DNA from: JBBIQH01 sp964475945
Lineage (GTDB): Archaea; Thermoproteota; Nitrososphaeria; Nitrososphaerales; Nitrosocaldaceae
Direction of reading: 5' to 3'
DNA: 46,473 nucleotides
Assembly: GCA_964475945.1 (NCBI GenBank)
Contig: CAYYYF010000010.1
Location: 1 to 46,473, forward strand
Numbering within the stretch: the stretch's first letter is position 1; each line of letters starts with the position of its first letter. Positions 37,199 to 46,351 of the stretch are shown piece after piece. The notes under the pieces were generated by a model that saw only the letters and a list, made by a program, of their open reading frames with translations, was not told the origin of the DNA and ran no database searches. Made by a program: the position numbers and the translations under genes.

Positions 37199-37642
37199 AT
37201 GGTCTCAGAGATAGAACCAAATACTTCAGAGGTTAAGGAAGGTATTGGTATGAAGGAAGAGGAGATGAAAGAAGAAGAGAAGGTAGTAAAAGAGAAGGAG
37301 GTAGAGGAGGTTAAAGCTAAAGTTAAAGCTAAGGCTAAAGCTAAAGGAAAGGTAAGAGGTAGAGGTAGAAAGAAGAAAGAGGAGGCTACAACTACTACTA
37401 CAACTACAACTACAGCAACTACTGCTACAACTACTCCAGAAGCAACTATACCAGTAATACCAAGACTATTAAGGAGGTTAGATAAGCATGAGTCTTTGAT
37501 ACAAGAGCTATCATCTAATGCAAAGTTACTAAGATCAAAGAGGTTCATGAAGAAGATTAATGCAATAGATGCATTGTTAAAGGAGGTTAAGGCATTGGAT
37601 AGAAGGTTAAGGAAGGTAGAGAAGGTTATAGGTAAGAGGTAA
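37199..37642 (+). CDS. Low-complexity acidic/basic protein with coiled-coil end, 147 aa
   Basis: The protein has four parts: an acidic Glu-rich start (about 1-38), a Lys/Ala block (KAKVKAKAKAKGKVRGRGRKKK), a run of Thr with Ala (about 64-80) and a helical C-terminus with regular leucines (LLRRLDKHESLIQELS, ALDRRLRKVEKVIGKR). No family is recognised. The Lys/Ala block is reminiscent of DNA-binding tails. The codons are repetitive at the DNA level as well (AAAGCTAAAG, ACTACTACAAC). It may be an archaeal chromatin-type or RNA-binding protein; this is only a guess. Confidence 0.5.
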   Translation: MVSEIEPNTSEVKEGIGMKEEEMKEEEKVVKEKEVEEVKAKVKAKAKAKGKVRGRGRKKKEEATTTTTTTTTATTATTTPEATIPVIPRLLRRLDKHESLIQELSSNAKLLRSKRFMKKINAIDALLKEVKALDRRLRKVEKVIGKR

Positions 37643-37686
37643 GGTAAGGTAAAGGTAACTCGTAGATCAAGTATATAAATCATCAA

Positions 37687-37696
37687 TTTTATATAG
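37687..37696 (+). promoter_or_regulatory. TATA box of the TBP-like gene
   Basis: TTTTATATAG is centred about 21 bases before the ATG at 37712. The promoter looks intact although the gene is frameshifted. Confidence 0.5.
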
Positions 37697-37711
37697 TCTA
37701 TTAATAATAAC

Positions 37712-38240
37712 ATGCATCTAAATGTAAAGATAACTAACGTTGTAGTAACTGCAGATATAAAGCAGAGTGTAGATGTTAGAAGGTTCATCAACTATGCATG
37801 GGGTATATATGATAATGAGATATATGGTGGTAGATGTGGCTACATAAAAGATAGATCTATGCAAGGTAGGGTAACAGTATTCCCTAGTGGTAAGATAATA
37901 TCAGTTGGTGCAAAGAGTATTGAGGAGGCAATAGATGCATTAAAGAGGGCTGTAGAGATAATGGTTAACTCTAGTATAATAGCAAGGATTGATTATGATA
38001 TAGATACAAAGGTAGAGAATATAGTAGGTCTAGTTGATCTTGGTAGGAGTATAGATGTAAAAGGTCTAGCATCTAACCTTCGTGGTAGTATATATGAGCC
38101 AGATCATTTCCCTGGTTTACAGGTATAAGAGGTTATCAATGCTAATATTTGTATCTTGCAAGGTAATAATATCAGGTGCAATATCTATAGAGGATATGGA
38201 TGATGCCGTTAATGTTATAAAAACAATCTTCTTAGTTTAA
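37712..38240 (+). pseudogene. TATA-binding protein paralogue with a frameshift
   Basis: The first frame (37712-38128) encodes TBP repeat 1 (VKITNVVVTADIKQSVDV, GRVTVFPSGKIISVGAKSIEEAIDALK) and the start of repeat 2 (VENIVGLVDLGRSIDVKGLA, YEPDHFPGLQV), then stops. The other forward frame directly continues the fold: LVYRYKRLSMLIFVSCK, VIISGAISIEDMDDAVNVI, and stops at 38240. A one- or two-base indel near 38113 splits the gene. Compared with archaeal TBP the residues are divergent (for example YAWGIYDNEIYGGRCGY), so it is probably a paralogue. The essential TBP should be elsewhere. Confidence 0.78.
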
Positions 38241-38600
38241 TAAGATGATAGATATTATTACATAAAATTAATGATTTATGTAACAGTCATAAGCATAAGA
38301 TTCAAGAATAGGAGTAACATAGATAAAAAGATAATCTGTATGCTAAGAGAGGCTAATACGGTTCTATAATAACTATATAATACTAGCATCAAAAATACAA
38401 ATACTCGTGAGATATTCATGCGTTATAAGAATAAGGTTAAGCTGATAGCATTATACGTTAAAGTAAAATCATACCTTGCCAGAGTCTATCTATCCAGGCA
38501 TAGTATATATCTGTTCTAGGCAATAAAGAATATACTATATGGTCTTCCAATGCGATCTTATATTAATATTATTATATTTCAAAATTTCTAAATATCAGCT
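38241..38600. other. Gene-poor AT-rich stretch before the cas operon
   Basis: These 360 bases hold no convincing gene; the longest candidate is a 32-codon frame at 38271-38369 (MIYVTVISIRFKNRS) without support. The end holds the likely cas6 promoter: ATTATATTTC at 38571-38580, about 26 bases before the cas6 ATG. Confidence 0.5.
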
Positions 38601-39368
38601 ATGTCATTTAATATTATATTGCGATTATTAATAAGACTTGGGGTTAGTAAGGATCAGAGGTATAAATATGAGTATCACTACGCTACTCAAGGTTTTATAT
38701 ATAATCTTCTTAAAGATACAGAATTTGAGTATATACATGAGAAGAAATATTATAAATTCTTCTGCTTCTCCAATATCTTCCCTATATCTACTGAGATGAA
38801 GAAGGGTGATACAAAATATCTATTGATATCATCACCTAATGTAAAATTTATTAAAGAAATAGCTAGTAAGTTAAAGGATATAAAACATTCATCTTCTATA
38901 ATAGAGATAGCTGACATGAAGTTTATAGTAACTGGTTATAAGGTATTCAGTAATAGGTTTAGAAGAGAGAATCTTAGACTTATAACAGCAACGCCTATTA
39001 TAGTAAGGATACCAAGGTACAAGTATGAGATATATGGCATAGATACTAAATATGATTACCTTTATTGGAGGAAAGAGTATCCTTTGGAATTATTCATAAA
39101 GCAATTAGAGGATAATTTATATAAAAAGTATAAAATGTTTTATGCAAAAGATATAGATGAGAAGAGTATAATAAATAAACTATGTTTATTAAAGCAGGTA
39201 TCCGTAAAGCTTAAGGTGCATAAAGAAGAACATATCGTTATAGGCACACTATGGGAGTTTTGGTTTGATTATGTTGATAATGATATGATAAAACTGTTGA
39301 GGTTTAGTCTAGATTGTGGATTTGGTGAGAGGAACTCTTTGGGATTCGGTTTTATAAATATTAAATAA
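38601..39368 (+). CDS. cas6: CRISPR endoribonuclease Cas6
   Basis: Cas6 cuts the CRISPR transcript in each repeat to make crRNA. The 255-residue protein shows the N-terminal RAMP strand (NIILRLLIRLG), a candidate catalytic His26 in EYHYATQGFIYNLL, and the C-terminal glycine-rich loop GFGERNSLGFGFINIK, the Cas6 hallmark. It opens the cas operon. The start ATG follows a TATA-like ATTATATTTC by 26 bases. Base use (AGA, AAA, GAA) is more AT-rich than the core genes. Confidence 0.9.
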   Translation: MSFNIILRLLIRLGVSKDQRYKYEYHYATQGFIYNLLKDTEFEYIHEKKYYKFFCFSNIFPISTEMKKGDTKYLLISSPNVKFIKEIASKLKDIKHSSSIIEIADMKFIVTGYKVFSNRFRRENLRLITATPIIVRIPRYKYEIYGIDTKYDYLYWRKEYPLELFIKQLEDNLYKKYKMFYAKDIDEKSIINKLCLLKQVSVKLKVHKEEHIVIGTLWEFWFDYVDNDMIKLLRFSLDCGFGERNSLGFGFINIK

Positions 39369-39455
39369 GTATTAGATAGGTTTTAGATAAAATTTAGAAT
39401 ATTAACTTATGTTTAAAAGTAGAGTTTAAATAATCCTTCCTATATATAATTATTG

Positions 39456-40703
39456 ATGCTAGAATATTGGATTCAAAATGGTGAAACGGTAATAGAAGGA
39501 CCTATTACAAAGGAATTAATAAAGAATGCCTTAGCCTCAATATTTCAATATGATGGTAGAAATACGGTATTATCATGGGCATATTTTAAGCAGCTAAATA
39601 ATGCATCTAATATTGATACCCTTTCAGATTACATTTATTCGACGATAGAGAAGAAAGAAGAAAATATAAAGAAAATATGTTCTTTCTGTAATAAAACTGG
39701 GGCTTTTGAATTAAAAGGATGGGTGTTTCCCTTTATAATAGCAAAAGATAAATTTCCTAATCTATATGCTAATGGCAAGATAGATATTAACATATGTAAG
39801 AGATGTGCATATACAAGTATACTAGCGTTTAAGAGAGTAATGTTTAGTTCTCAGAAGGTAGGAAATTATCTGTGTTATATTATGTTTTTTGCAGATACAA
39901 AAGATAAGCTTAAGCAATTTTATAATAGTCTCCAAGAAAGTATACAACCCAACTATTATAGTAATCTCAGTGAGTCTCTTATAGATAGCGTTTACTATCC
40001 ATACGAGCTTGTCGCTGCCTTGCTCTATAATATAGCAATAAAGGTAGAAGATTATGAGAGTTACAGACTAGGCGCTATAATAATAGGTCTAAGTACTGGT
40101 TCTAAGAAGATATACGATACTGTAGATATAGTAAATGATTTAAATCCAATAATTAAAGCATTTAAGAAGTTATATAATGAGAATGATAAAGCATTTCGGC
40201 TCTTCTTCAAGGGATTAAGGAAAGACGGCAATATAGATCCCGAGGTATCGATTAAAAGAAATCTATTCTTTAGAGATCTGTTTAAGGTTAGATCTATAAA
40301 CTGGAGAGTGTTAGAGGATATATTATTCGATAAGATATCAGAAAATAGAACCATAGCATTTATATACCCATTTTTAGATACTACTATGGGAGTGTTAAAG
40401 ATGAGTGAGAAAGAGCTCTTTGACAAAGTTTCAAACACAGGTTATCAGTTAGGCAAGGAATTACTACTTAATGAAAATAATAGAAAGGAACGTATAAAGC
40501 CGTTACTCTATGAACTAAGAAGGAAACGAAAGATGGAAGAGTTCTTGGACGCTATTAATCTTCTACAGATTAAAGTAGAAAAGGAATTCTATGATAAACC
40601 TTTTAAAGATAACCCAGAGAAGTTTCCTATTCTCAAAACATTCTTTCTAATAGGTATGACGAATGCCATATTTTCAAGGGGTGAGAGTAATAGTGCGGGC
40701 TAA
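39456..40703 (+). CDS. cas8b: Cas8 large subunit, type I-B
   Basis: The 415-residue protein occupies the Cas8 position between cas6 and cas7. It has a zinc-finger-like pair, CSFCNKTG and CKRCAY (about 75-125), as in Cas8b/Cst1 proteins, and a helical C-terminus (about 310-415) that could act as the Cas11-like part. Cas8 recognises the PAM in Cascade. Sequence similarity in this family is low, so the assignment rests on context, length and the Cys pairs. I use the ATG at 39456; TTG at 39453 is open. TTTAAATA about 27 bases upstream may be a second promoter. Confidence 0.8.
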   Translation: MLEYWIQNGETVIEGPITKELIKNALASIFQYDGRNTVLSWAYFKQLNNASNIDTLSDYIYSTIEKKEENIKKICSFCNKTGAFELKGWVFPFIIAKDKFPNLYANGKIDINICKRCAYTSILAFKRVMFSSQKVGNYLCYIMFFADTKDKLKQFYNSLQESIQPNYYSNLSESLIDSVYYPYELVAALLYNIAIKVEDYESYRLGAIIIGLSTGSKKIYDTVDIVNDLNPIIKAFKKLYNENDKAFRLFFKGLRKDGNIDPEVSIKRNLFFRDLFKVRSINWRVLEDILFDKISENRTIAFIYPFLDTTMGVLKMSEKELFDKVSNTGYQLGKELLLNENNRKERIKPLLYELRRKRKMEEFLDAINLLQIKVEKEFYDKPFKDNPEKFPILKTFFLIGMTNAIFSRGESNSAG

Positions 40704-41601
40704 ATTTATGGAGATAGTCTTCTTAACCAAAGCAGAAAAGAGCAATTTTAACGCTTCTGGTACAGAAGGTAATATAATCTCCCTTAAGAAGACTACAGAG
40801 ATAGATGATACACAACGAGTGTTTATATCAGGCACTTCACTTAAGTATTCTATAAAGGAGTATCTTAGAGAACTACAAGATGAGCATATAAAACTATCTC
40901 CTGTAAAATCTAGAAGTGAGACTGCACAAATTACTACTGAATGTGATCCTGAGCGTTATATTGACGATGATCTCTTTGGATATCTAGATACATCTACTGA
41001 TAAGAAAAGGGTAGCACCAGTTAAGACCAATGGTATGATCTCTTTATTCTCTTATAAGAATGATCTTAACAGGGGCGTAAGATTTGATCCAGAGGGTGTG
41101 AATCATAGTCTTTATGATATTGAGATAGTTACGTCTGTATTTAGAAGTAATTGGGCTATAGAATTGGATAGAATAGGTAAGGAAATAATAAATAAAAAAG
41201 AAATAAATATAAGTGATGAAGAAAAAGAGAGGCGTATTAAAATATTTCTAGTAAGCTTATTTAACCTTTGGTCTAGAGTAAAGCAAACAAACTATTTAAC
41301 TGATATATCTCCTCGTGTAATAACTATAGTACTTCGTGATGATAAAACCTTAACAGTAGCAGACAGGTTAAGGATAGATATTAACTACAACCTAGACGTA
41401 GATGCATTGAAGGAGGCTATAATGCTACATAAGGATAGAATAAAGGAATTCTATCTAGGCTATTCAAAGTCATTTATAAATAATGTCGACGCGTTGAAAA
41501 GGTTGAACAATGATGACAAGTTGAGTGATAGGATAAAAGTGATGGAGATAGCAGAATTAAAAGAAAATATTCTTGGTAATGAATTTAAGTTCTTTACCTG
41601 A
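40681..41601 (+). CDS. cas7: Cas7 (DevR/Cst2 family) Cascade backbone subunit
   Basis: Cas7 polymerises along the crRNA. The protein shows the family start FLTKAEKSNFNASGTEGNIISLKKTTEID and VFISGTSLKYSIKEYL, both quoted in part, then RVAPVKTNGMISLF (a typical DevR stretch) and NHSLYDIEIVTSVFR. The start is uncertain. GTG at 40681 gives an additional first strand (VRVIVRAKF) and overlaps cas8 by 23 bases; the first ATG is at 40708. It is followed by cas5, which it overlaps. Confidence 0.9.
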   Translation: MRVIVRAKFMEIVFLTKAEKSNFNASGTEGNIISLKKTTEIDDTQRVFISGTSLKYSIKEYLRELQDEHIKLSPVKSRSETAQITTECDPERYIDDDLFGYLDTSTDKKRVAPVKTNGMISLFSYKNDLNRGVRFDPEGVNHSLYDIEIVTSVFRSNWAIELDRIGKEIINKKEINISDEEKERRIKIFLVSLFNLWSRVKQTNYLTDISPRVITIVLRDDKTLTVADRLRIDINYNLDVDALKEAIMLHKDRIKEFYLGYSKSFINNVDALKRLNNDDKLSDRIKVMEIAELKENILGNEFKFFT

Positions 41602-42286
41602 TAATCTCCATATATTTTATTTTGATATAACGAGTGAGTTAGCCCACTTCAGAGATCCGTTTACTCATTCATTCTTTAAAACTTTACTAGCACCGCCTAG
41701 GACTACTATATTGGGTATTCTTGGAGCTGCTAAAGGTTTAGGTGAAGAGGATACTATAAAATTATCAGACCAACTCTATATTGGTATCAAGATTATATCG
41801 CTAAATGGGACAGCTAAAGAGATAATAGCCGCAAAAAATCTAAAGAAATCAGATTTAACTACTCCAGTAATGCGTACGGTTCTAGTAAAACCTGTTTACA
41901 GGATATTTGTAGGTTCTAGCTATAAGGAAACAATTGAAGATATCTTGGAGGCTGTACAAAGACCCAAATATCCATTTTATCTTGGAATATCGGACTATCT
42001 TGCTAGTATAAATAATATATCTGAGATATATAATAGTGAACGTATAACAGCTGATACCTTCTCATGTATAATACCATTGCATAACGGATCATATTCCACA
42101 TATGTAGAAGAGGGTAAAATTGCATTTATGCCTGAGTTAAGCAGAACAGTACATTCGTTTAAATATTCTCAAGGTCGTATACCAGATCGATACGTTCGTC
42201 TGCTAATGTTCTATAACTGTAAAGTTAAACTTAAAGAGAGTATATATGCATATAATATAAAAGGTGAACCTATATGCCTATTTTAG
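41579..42286 (+). CDS. cas5: Cas5 Cascade subunit
   Basis: Cas5 caps the 5' handle of the crRNA. The 235-residue RAMP protein shows IFYFDITSELAHFRDPFTH followed by LLAPPRTTILGILGAAKG (the typical Cas5 P-R-T/S-T-xxG-hhGA motif), RTVLVKPVYRIFVG and a C-terminal YNIKGEPICLF. Its ATG lies 23 bases inside cas7, and its end overlaps cas3 by 13 bases, so translation is coupled through the operon. Confidence 0.9.
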   Translation: MNLSSLPDNLHIFYFDITSELAHFRDPFTHSFFKTLLAPPRTTILGILGAAKGLGEEDTIKLSDQLYIGIKIISLNGTAKEIIAAKNLKKSDLTTPVMRTVLVKPVYRIFVGSSYKETIEDILEAVQRPKYPFYLGISDYLASINNISEIYNSERITADTFSCIIPLHNGSYSTYVEEGKIAFMPELSRTVHSFKYSQGRIPDRYVRLLMFYNCKVKLKESIYAYNIKGEPICLF

Positions 42287-44379
42287 CTAAACCAGATGTT
42301 ACCTTAGAACAACATTTAGTAGATACTTTAGGATATGCTAAGAAGCTAATAGATAATGAACGAGAAGATAACTTAAACTATTCTGTGTTAATAGCATCAC
42401 TCTTTCATGATATAGGTAAAGCAGATGATACATTCCAACTATATCTAATGGGTAAGGGTAAGGGTGAGCCACATCCACTTCTAGCTCTACCGATAATAGA
42501 AGTTATTTTATCTAATACAAAATTAGATAGATATTATAAGGACATAATATTATTATCTGTAGCTTCTCATCATACCCCCTTATCTTCAGCTCTATATAAT
42601 TACAAAAATCCTAAGTTATGTATAAATAATAAACAAGAATTTGAAGCTATTATTAATAGATTATGTAACTTATTAGATATAGATACCCCTGATCTAAGTT
42701 CAATATATAATACAAAACCAAAAAAGATCCTTACAGATGCAAAGAGTAGAATTGGAAGTTATGAAGGTGATAGAAGTAGACTTAGGGAAGATTTTATATA
42801 TGTACAAGGAATATTACAACAATCTGATTGGCTTGCAAGTTCTAGAGAAGATTTATTAAAATTAGATATGCCAGCTAAACTTGTAGAAGTAAATTATCCT
42901 TACCAAGATAAGGCATTGCAAAATATGCACAATATCTTTATCACTTTGCCCACTGGTTCTGGTAAGACAGAATGTGCATTATATTGGGCAAGAGCGAATT
43001 ACAATTATCCTTATAGAGTATTCTACATATTACCTACTATAACTACCATAAATGCTATGTTCAAGAGGTTAAGAAAGATATCAAAATACGTTGGTGAATA
43101 CCATAGTAATGTCGATCTCTTCTTAGAAGATGATAACACATTAGACGATGAATTAATTATGTATAAATACTATTTTATGCCATTAAATGTGACTACTCCA
43201 GATCAATTACTTTTATCGTTAATGAATTATAAAAAATTTACATTAAAATCATATTCTTTATATAGAGCATCAATAATAATAGATGAGATACACGTTTATG
43301 ATGCAGAGACGTTTAGCTTGATTAAATTTATGCTTAAATACCTTAATGATTATTATAAAGCAAAGTTCTGCATAATGAGCGCTACATTCCCAAAGAAACT
43401 AAAAGAAGAACTACTCTTCTTAAATGCTAAAGAGCTTTTAAATAATGAAGAAATAGAAGATTATTATAAGAGTAGACGAAGAACAAGATTGGTATATTAT
43501 GATAGAACTGTTAATGATTCTATAGATGAAATACTAAATTCTGCAAAGAAACGTAAAACCCTTATCGTTGTTAATACTGTTAAAAGAGCTCAAGATCTAT
43601 ATAATACAATAAAGGATAAGGTAGATGATATAGAACTTTTACATAGTAGATACATATTTAAAGACAGGTGTAAGAAAGAAGAGAGGCTAACTAATGAGAA
43701 TAAACCTTCATTATTAATAGCAACACAATTAGTTGAGGTTTCTCTTGATATAAGTTATGATATCATGTTTACAGAAGCATGTTATATAGATTCATTGATA
43801 CAAAGATGCGGAAGAGTCAATAGATATAATGAGCATAAAGAACAGATGATAGTTAATGTATTAAAACCTATTGATTATCATCCTTATGATAAAAAGCCAT
43901 TAGATGTAGCTGTTAATATAATAGCAGAAGAATGTAATAATATAGTATCTGAACTGGATTATTTAAAGATGACAAATAGATTCTATGACATGATTTGGGA
44001 TGAGATAAAAGAAGATCATGATAAAAAATTCTATGATATTTGGGATAAATGTAGATATATTTATTCTATAGATCTAAGAGATGAAGAGGCTCAAAAGCTA
44101 CTAACTACCAGAAAAGGACTAATTTCAATTACAGCAATACCAATAAAGTTTAGGGATGAAATAGTCAGATTGCAAGAGAAACTAAAAACTACTAATGATA
44201 AAAAAAAGAAGAGGGATATACGAAAGGAACAAAGGAAGTATTTTGTCAACGTACCATTAATTAGGGACTTTAAGGATAAACTTCATAAAGAGACTATATA
44301 TGATGATGACTTCGTATTTGTAAATTCGGAATATGATACAGAATTAGGATTGTTAAGTATTGTAGATAATGTGATTTAG
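42274..44379 (+). CDS. cas3: Cas3 helicase-nuclease (HD + SF2 helicase)
   Basis: Cas3 is recruited by Cascade and degrades target DNA. The 701 residues hold an N-terminal HD nuclease (His14, His45-Asp46 in FHDIGKA, His99-His100, Asp185) and an SF2 helicase with Walker A LPTGSGKT (225-232), DEIH (337-340), SATF (369-372) and QRCGRVNRY (510-518). All catalytic motifs are intact, so interference should be functional. It is shorter than bacterial Cas3 (about 800-900), as in other archaeal I-B systems, and it is a single HD-helicase fusion. Confidence 0.96.
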   Translation: MPILAKPDVTLEQHLVDTLGYAKKLIDNEREDNLNYSVLIASLFHDIGKADDTFQLYLMGKGKGEPHPLLALPIIEVILSNTKLDRYYKDIILLSVASHHTPLSSALYNYKNPKLCINNKQEFEAIINRLCNLLDIDTPDLSSIYNTKPKKILTDAKSRIGSYEGDRSRLREDFIYVQGILQQSDWLASSREDLLKLDMPAKLVEVNYPYQDKALQNMHNIFITLPTGSGKTECALYWARANYNYPYRVFYILPTITTINAMFKRLRKISKYVGEYHSNVDLFLEDDNTLDDELIMYKYYFMPLNVTTPDQLLLSLMNYKKFTLKSYSLYRASIIIDEIHVYDAETFSLIKFMLKYLNDYYKAKFCIMSATFPKKLKEELLFLNAKELLNNEEIEDYYKSRRRTRLVYYDRTVNDSIDEILNSAKKRKTLIVVNTVKRAQDLYNTIKDKVDDIELLHSRYIFKDRCKKEERLTNENKPSLLIATQLVEVSLDISYDIMFTEACYIDSLIQRCGRVNRYNEHKEQMIVNVLKPIDYHPYDKKPLDVAVNIIAEECNNIVSELDYLKMTNRFYDMIWDEIKEDHDKKFYDIWDKCRYIYSIDLRDEEAQKLLTTRKGLISITAIPIKFRDEIVRLQEKLKTTNDKKKKRDIRKEQRKYFVNVPLIRDFKDKLHKETIYDDDFVFVNSEYDTELGLLSIVDNVI

Positions 44380-44392
44380 TATATCTTATGAT

Positions 44393-44401
44393 GGAGGTGA
44401 T
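44393..44401 (+). promoter_or_regulatory. Strong Shine-Dalgarno site of cas4 (GGAGGTGAT)
   Basis: GGAGGTGAT lies 3 bases before the ATG at 44405 and matches the 3' end of 16S rRNA. It fixes the cas4 start inside the operon. Confidence 0.7.
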
Positions 44402-44404
44402 AAT

Positions 44405-44941
44405 ATGAGTAATAATAACCAAGAAGAAATAGATCTTGAAGAACTAGAATCTAATCTAACTTATACAGGCACTCAGATAAATTACTACTTTGTCTGTAAA
44501 CGTAAACTTTGGTTCTTTAGTCATCATATGGAATTAGAGAATGAATCAGATCTAGTGTTATTAGGTAAGTTACTACATGAGCATAGTTATCTTAGAGAAA
44601 TGAAGGAGATAGAAATAGAAAGGATAAAGATAGACTTTATAAAAAAGAAAGGAGAAGTACATGAAATTAAAAGATCTAAGAAGATAGAAAGAGCACATGA
44701 ATACCAATTATTATACTACCTTTATTTCTTAAAGTACTATGCAAATAAAGAGTTAAGAGGTGTACTAAACTACCCTTTACTAAAGAAAAATGTTATTATT
44801 GTCCTCACTAAAGATAAAGAAGAAGAAATGAGTAAGATATTGAGTGATATTAAGGCAATAATTGATCTTGATAAACCGCCTGCAGCTGAATGGAAAATGT
44901 ACTGTAGATCATGTGCATATAGAGATCTTTGTTGGATTTAG
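44405..44941 (+). CDS. cas4: Cas4 iron-sulfur exonuclease
   Basis: Cas4 trims prespacers and selects PAMs during spacer acquisition. The 178-residue protein has the Fe-S ligands Cys31 (FVCKRKLW) and Cys167, Cys170 and Cys176 (CRSCAYRDLC), and RecB-like nuclease parts (GKLLHEHSY, EIKRSKKIERAHEYQLLYYL). It is translated from a strong Shine-Dalgarno site 25 bases after cas3, and cas1 starts 1 base after its stop. Confidence 0.94.
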   Translation: MSNNNQEEIDLEELESNLTYTGTQINYYFVCKRKLWFFSHHMELENESDLVLLGKLLHEHSYLREMKEIEIERIKIDFIKKKGEVHEIKRSKKIERAHEYQLLYYLYFLKYYANKELRGVLNYPLLKKNVIIVLTKDKEEEMSKILSDIKAIIDLDKPPAAEWKMYCRSCAYRDLCWI

Positions 44942-44942
44942 T

Positions 44943-45929
44943 ATGAGAGATTATTATATATTCAAGAGTGGAGAGATAAAAAGGCATGAGAACACTATAG
45001 AGATAGTATTTAGTGATGGTAAGAGAAGTATACCTATAAATGATATAAGATCTATCCATCTTTTTGGTGAGATGAATCTAAATACCAAATTTATAGTATT
45101 CCTTAACCAGCATGGTATACCAATACATTTCTACAACTATTATGGTTATTATTCTGGTTCTTTTTATCCTAGAGAGAAATTGGTATCAGGATTCTTATTA
45201 GTAAGACAAGTGCAATATTACCTAGATAAGGATAAAAGATTAGAGATAGCAAGAGAGTTCGTTAATACCGCTATACATAACATCATTCATAATTTGACAC
45301 ATTATAAAAAACATGGTAAAGAAGTAAATAATATTATTGAAAATATAAAAGAGGAGCGGAAGTATATTGAACAAGCAGATAACATCGCTTCATTAATGGG
45401 TATAGAAGGGAGAGTTAGAGATCATTATTATTCGTCATTTAACATTATATTAAGAGATGAATTTGAGTTTGTGAGAAGAAGTAAACAACCACCAGAGAAC
45501 ATGCTTAATAGCATGATATCATTTGGTAATTCATTACTATATGCTAGTATACTTACAGAGATATATCATACACAACTTACTCCAACTATAAGTTATCTAC
45601 ATGAACCAGGGGAGAGGAGATATTCTTTATCATTAGATATAAGCGAAGTATTCAAGCCTATAATAGTAGATAGAGTTATCTTTAAGCTAGTAAATAATAG
45701 GATTATTAACGAGCAACATTTTCTTAATGAGTTAAACGCATGTTACCTTAATGAGAAAGGTAGAAGAGTATTTGTAGAAGAGTATCAAAAAAGAATGGAG
45801 ACGACTATAAGACATCCTAGATTAAAAAGGAATGTATCGTACAGGCATATGATCAGGCTCGAATGTTATAAGATCATTAAACATCTGCTTGGGGAGAAGA
45901 AATATGTAGGTTTAAAGTTAGCATTATGA
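44943..45929 (+). CDS. cas1: Cas1 integrase, type I-B
   Basis: Cas1 inserts new spacers. From the ATG at 44943 (the open frame goes further into cas4) it has 328 residues: a beta-rich N-terminal domain (DYYIFKSGEIKRHENTIEI in part) and a helical catalytic domain. The latter has the metal ligands Glu155 (MGIEGRVRDHYY), His220 (YLHEPGERRYSLSLDISE) and an acidic residue at 232 or 235. All are intact, so adaptation should work together with cas2 and cas4. Confidence 0.96.
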   Translation: MRDYYIFKSGEIKRHENTIEIVFSDGKRSIPINDIRSIHLFGEMNLNTKFIVFLNQHGIPIHFYNYYGYYSGSFYPREKLVSGFLLVRQVQYYLDKDKRLEIAREFVNTAIHNIIHNLTHYKKHGKEVNNIIENIKEERKYIEQADNIASLMGIEGRVRDHYYSSFNIILRDEFEFVRRSKQPPENMLNSMISFGNSLLYASILTEIYHTQLTPTISYLHEPGERRYSLSLDISEVFKPIIVDRVIFKLVNNRIINEQHFLNELNACYLNEKGRRVFVEEYQKRMETTIRHPRLKRNVSYRHMIRLECYKIIKHLLGEKKYVGLKLAL

Positions 45930-45978
45930 TAGTTCTAAAATACAATATATAAGTCTATCAATAATATTCAAGTACAAG

Positions 45979-46242
45979 TTGAGAGTAATAATAGTATATG
46001 ATGTTGGTGTAGAAAGGGTAAATGATGTTAGAAAGATACTTAAGCAATACCTTAACTGGGTACAGAATTCTGCATTTGAAGGGGATATAAGTGAAGGTGT
46101 AGTAGAAGAGATAAGACAAAAATTATTCAGTGTTATAGATCCAGATACAGACTCAATAATAGTTTATAGTATAAACAACCCTGCATGGATCAAGAAGAGG
46201 GTATGGGGAGTAGAAAAAGGGCATACAGACAACATATTATAG
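45979..46242 (+). CDS. cas2: Cas2 adaptation protein
   Basis: The 87-residue protein has the Cas2 ferredoxin-like start RVIIVYDVG with the conserved Asp8, then VRKILKQYLNWVQNSAFEGDIS and SIIVYSINN. It forms the Cas1-Cas2 integration complex. The start is a TTG at 45979; no ATG is in frame upstream. A TATATAAG box (45946-45953) about 29 bases before it suggests a leaderless second promoter within the operon. Confidence 0.93.
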   Translation: MRVIIVYDVGVERVNDVRKILKQYLNWVQNSAFEGDISEGVVEEIRQKLFSVIDPDTDSIIVYSINNPAWIKKRVWGVEKGHTDNIL

Positions 46243-46351
46243 GTCAACCTTTATAAATAAGATACACTATCTAAGCTTGACCGGTTCCTCCTTAATATAG
46301 GGAGTGGTAGGTATATAAAGGGTTTATATGAGAGGAGGAGTCGCCGTGAGG
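46243..46351 (+). promoter_or_regulatory. CRISPR leader with array promoter
   Basis: The 109 bases between cas2 and the first repeat are non-coding. TATATAAAG at 46312-46320 is a good TATA box and would start transcription near 46340, just before repeat 1. The array therefore probably reads in the same direction as the cas genes, with new spacers added at this end. Confidence 0.65.

Noticed and set aside
37320..37440. AAAGCTAAAG and ACTACTACAAC repeats as a CRISPR-like array
   Set aside because: They are coding repeats within one open frame with no unique spacers.
38271..38369. 32-codon frame upstream of cas6
   Set aside because: It has no motif or recognisable similarity, and chance frames of this length are common in AT-rich DNA.
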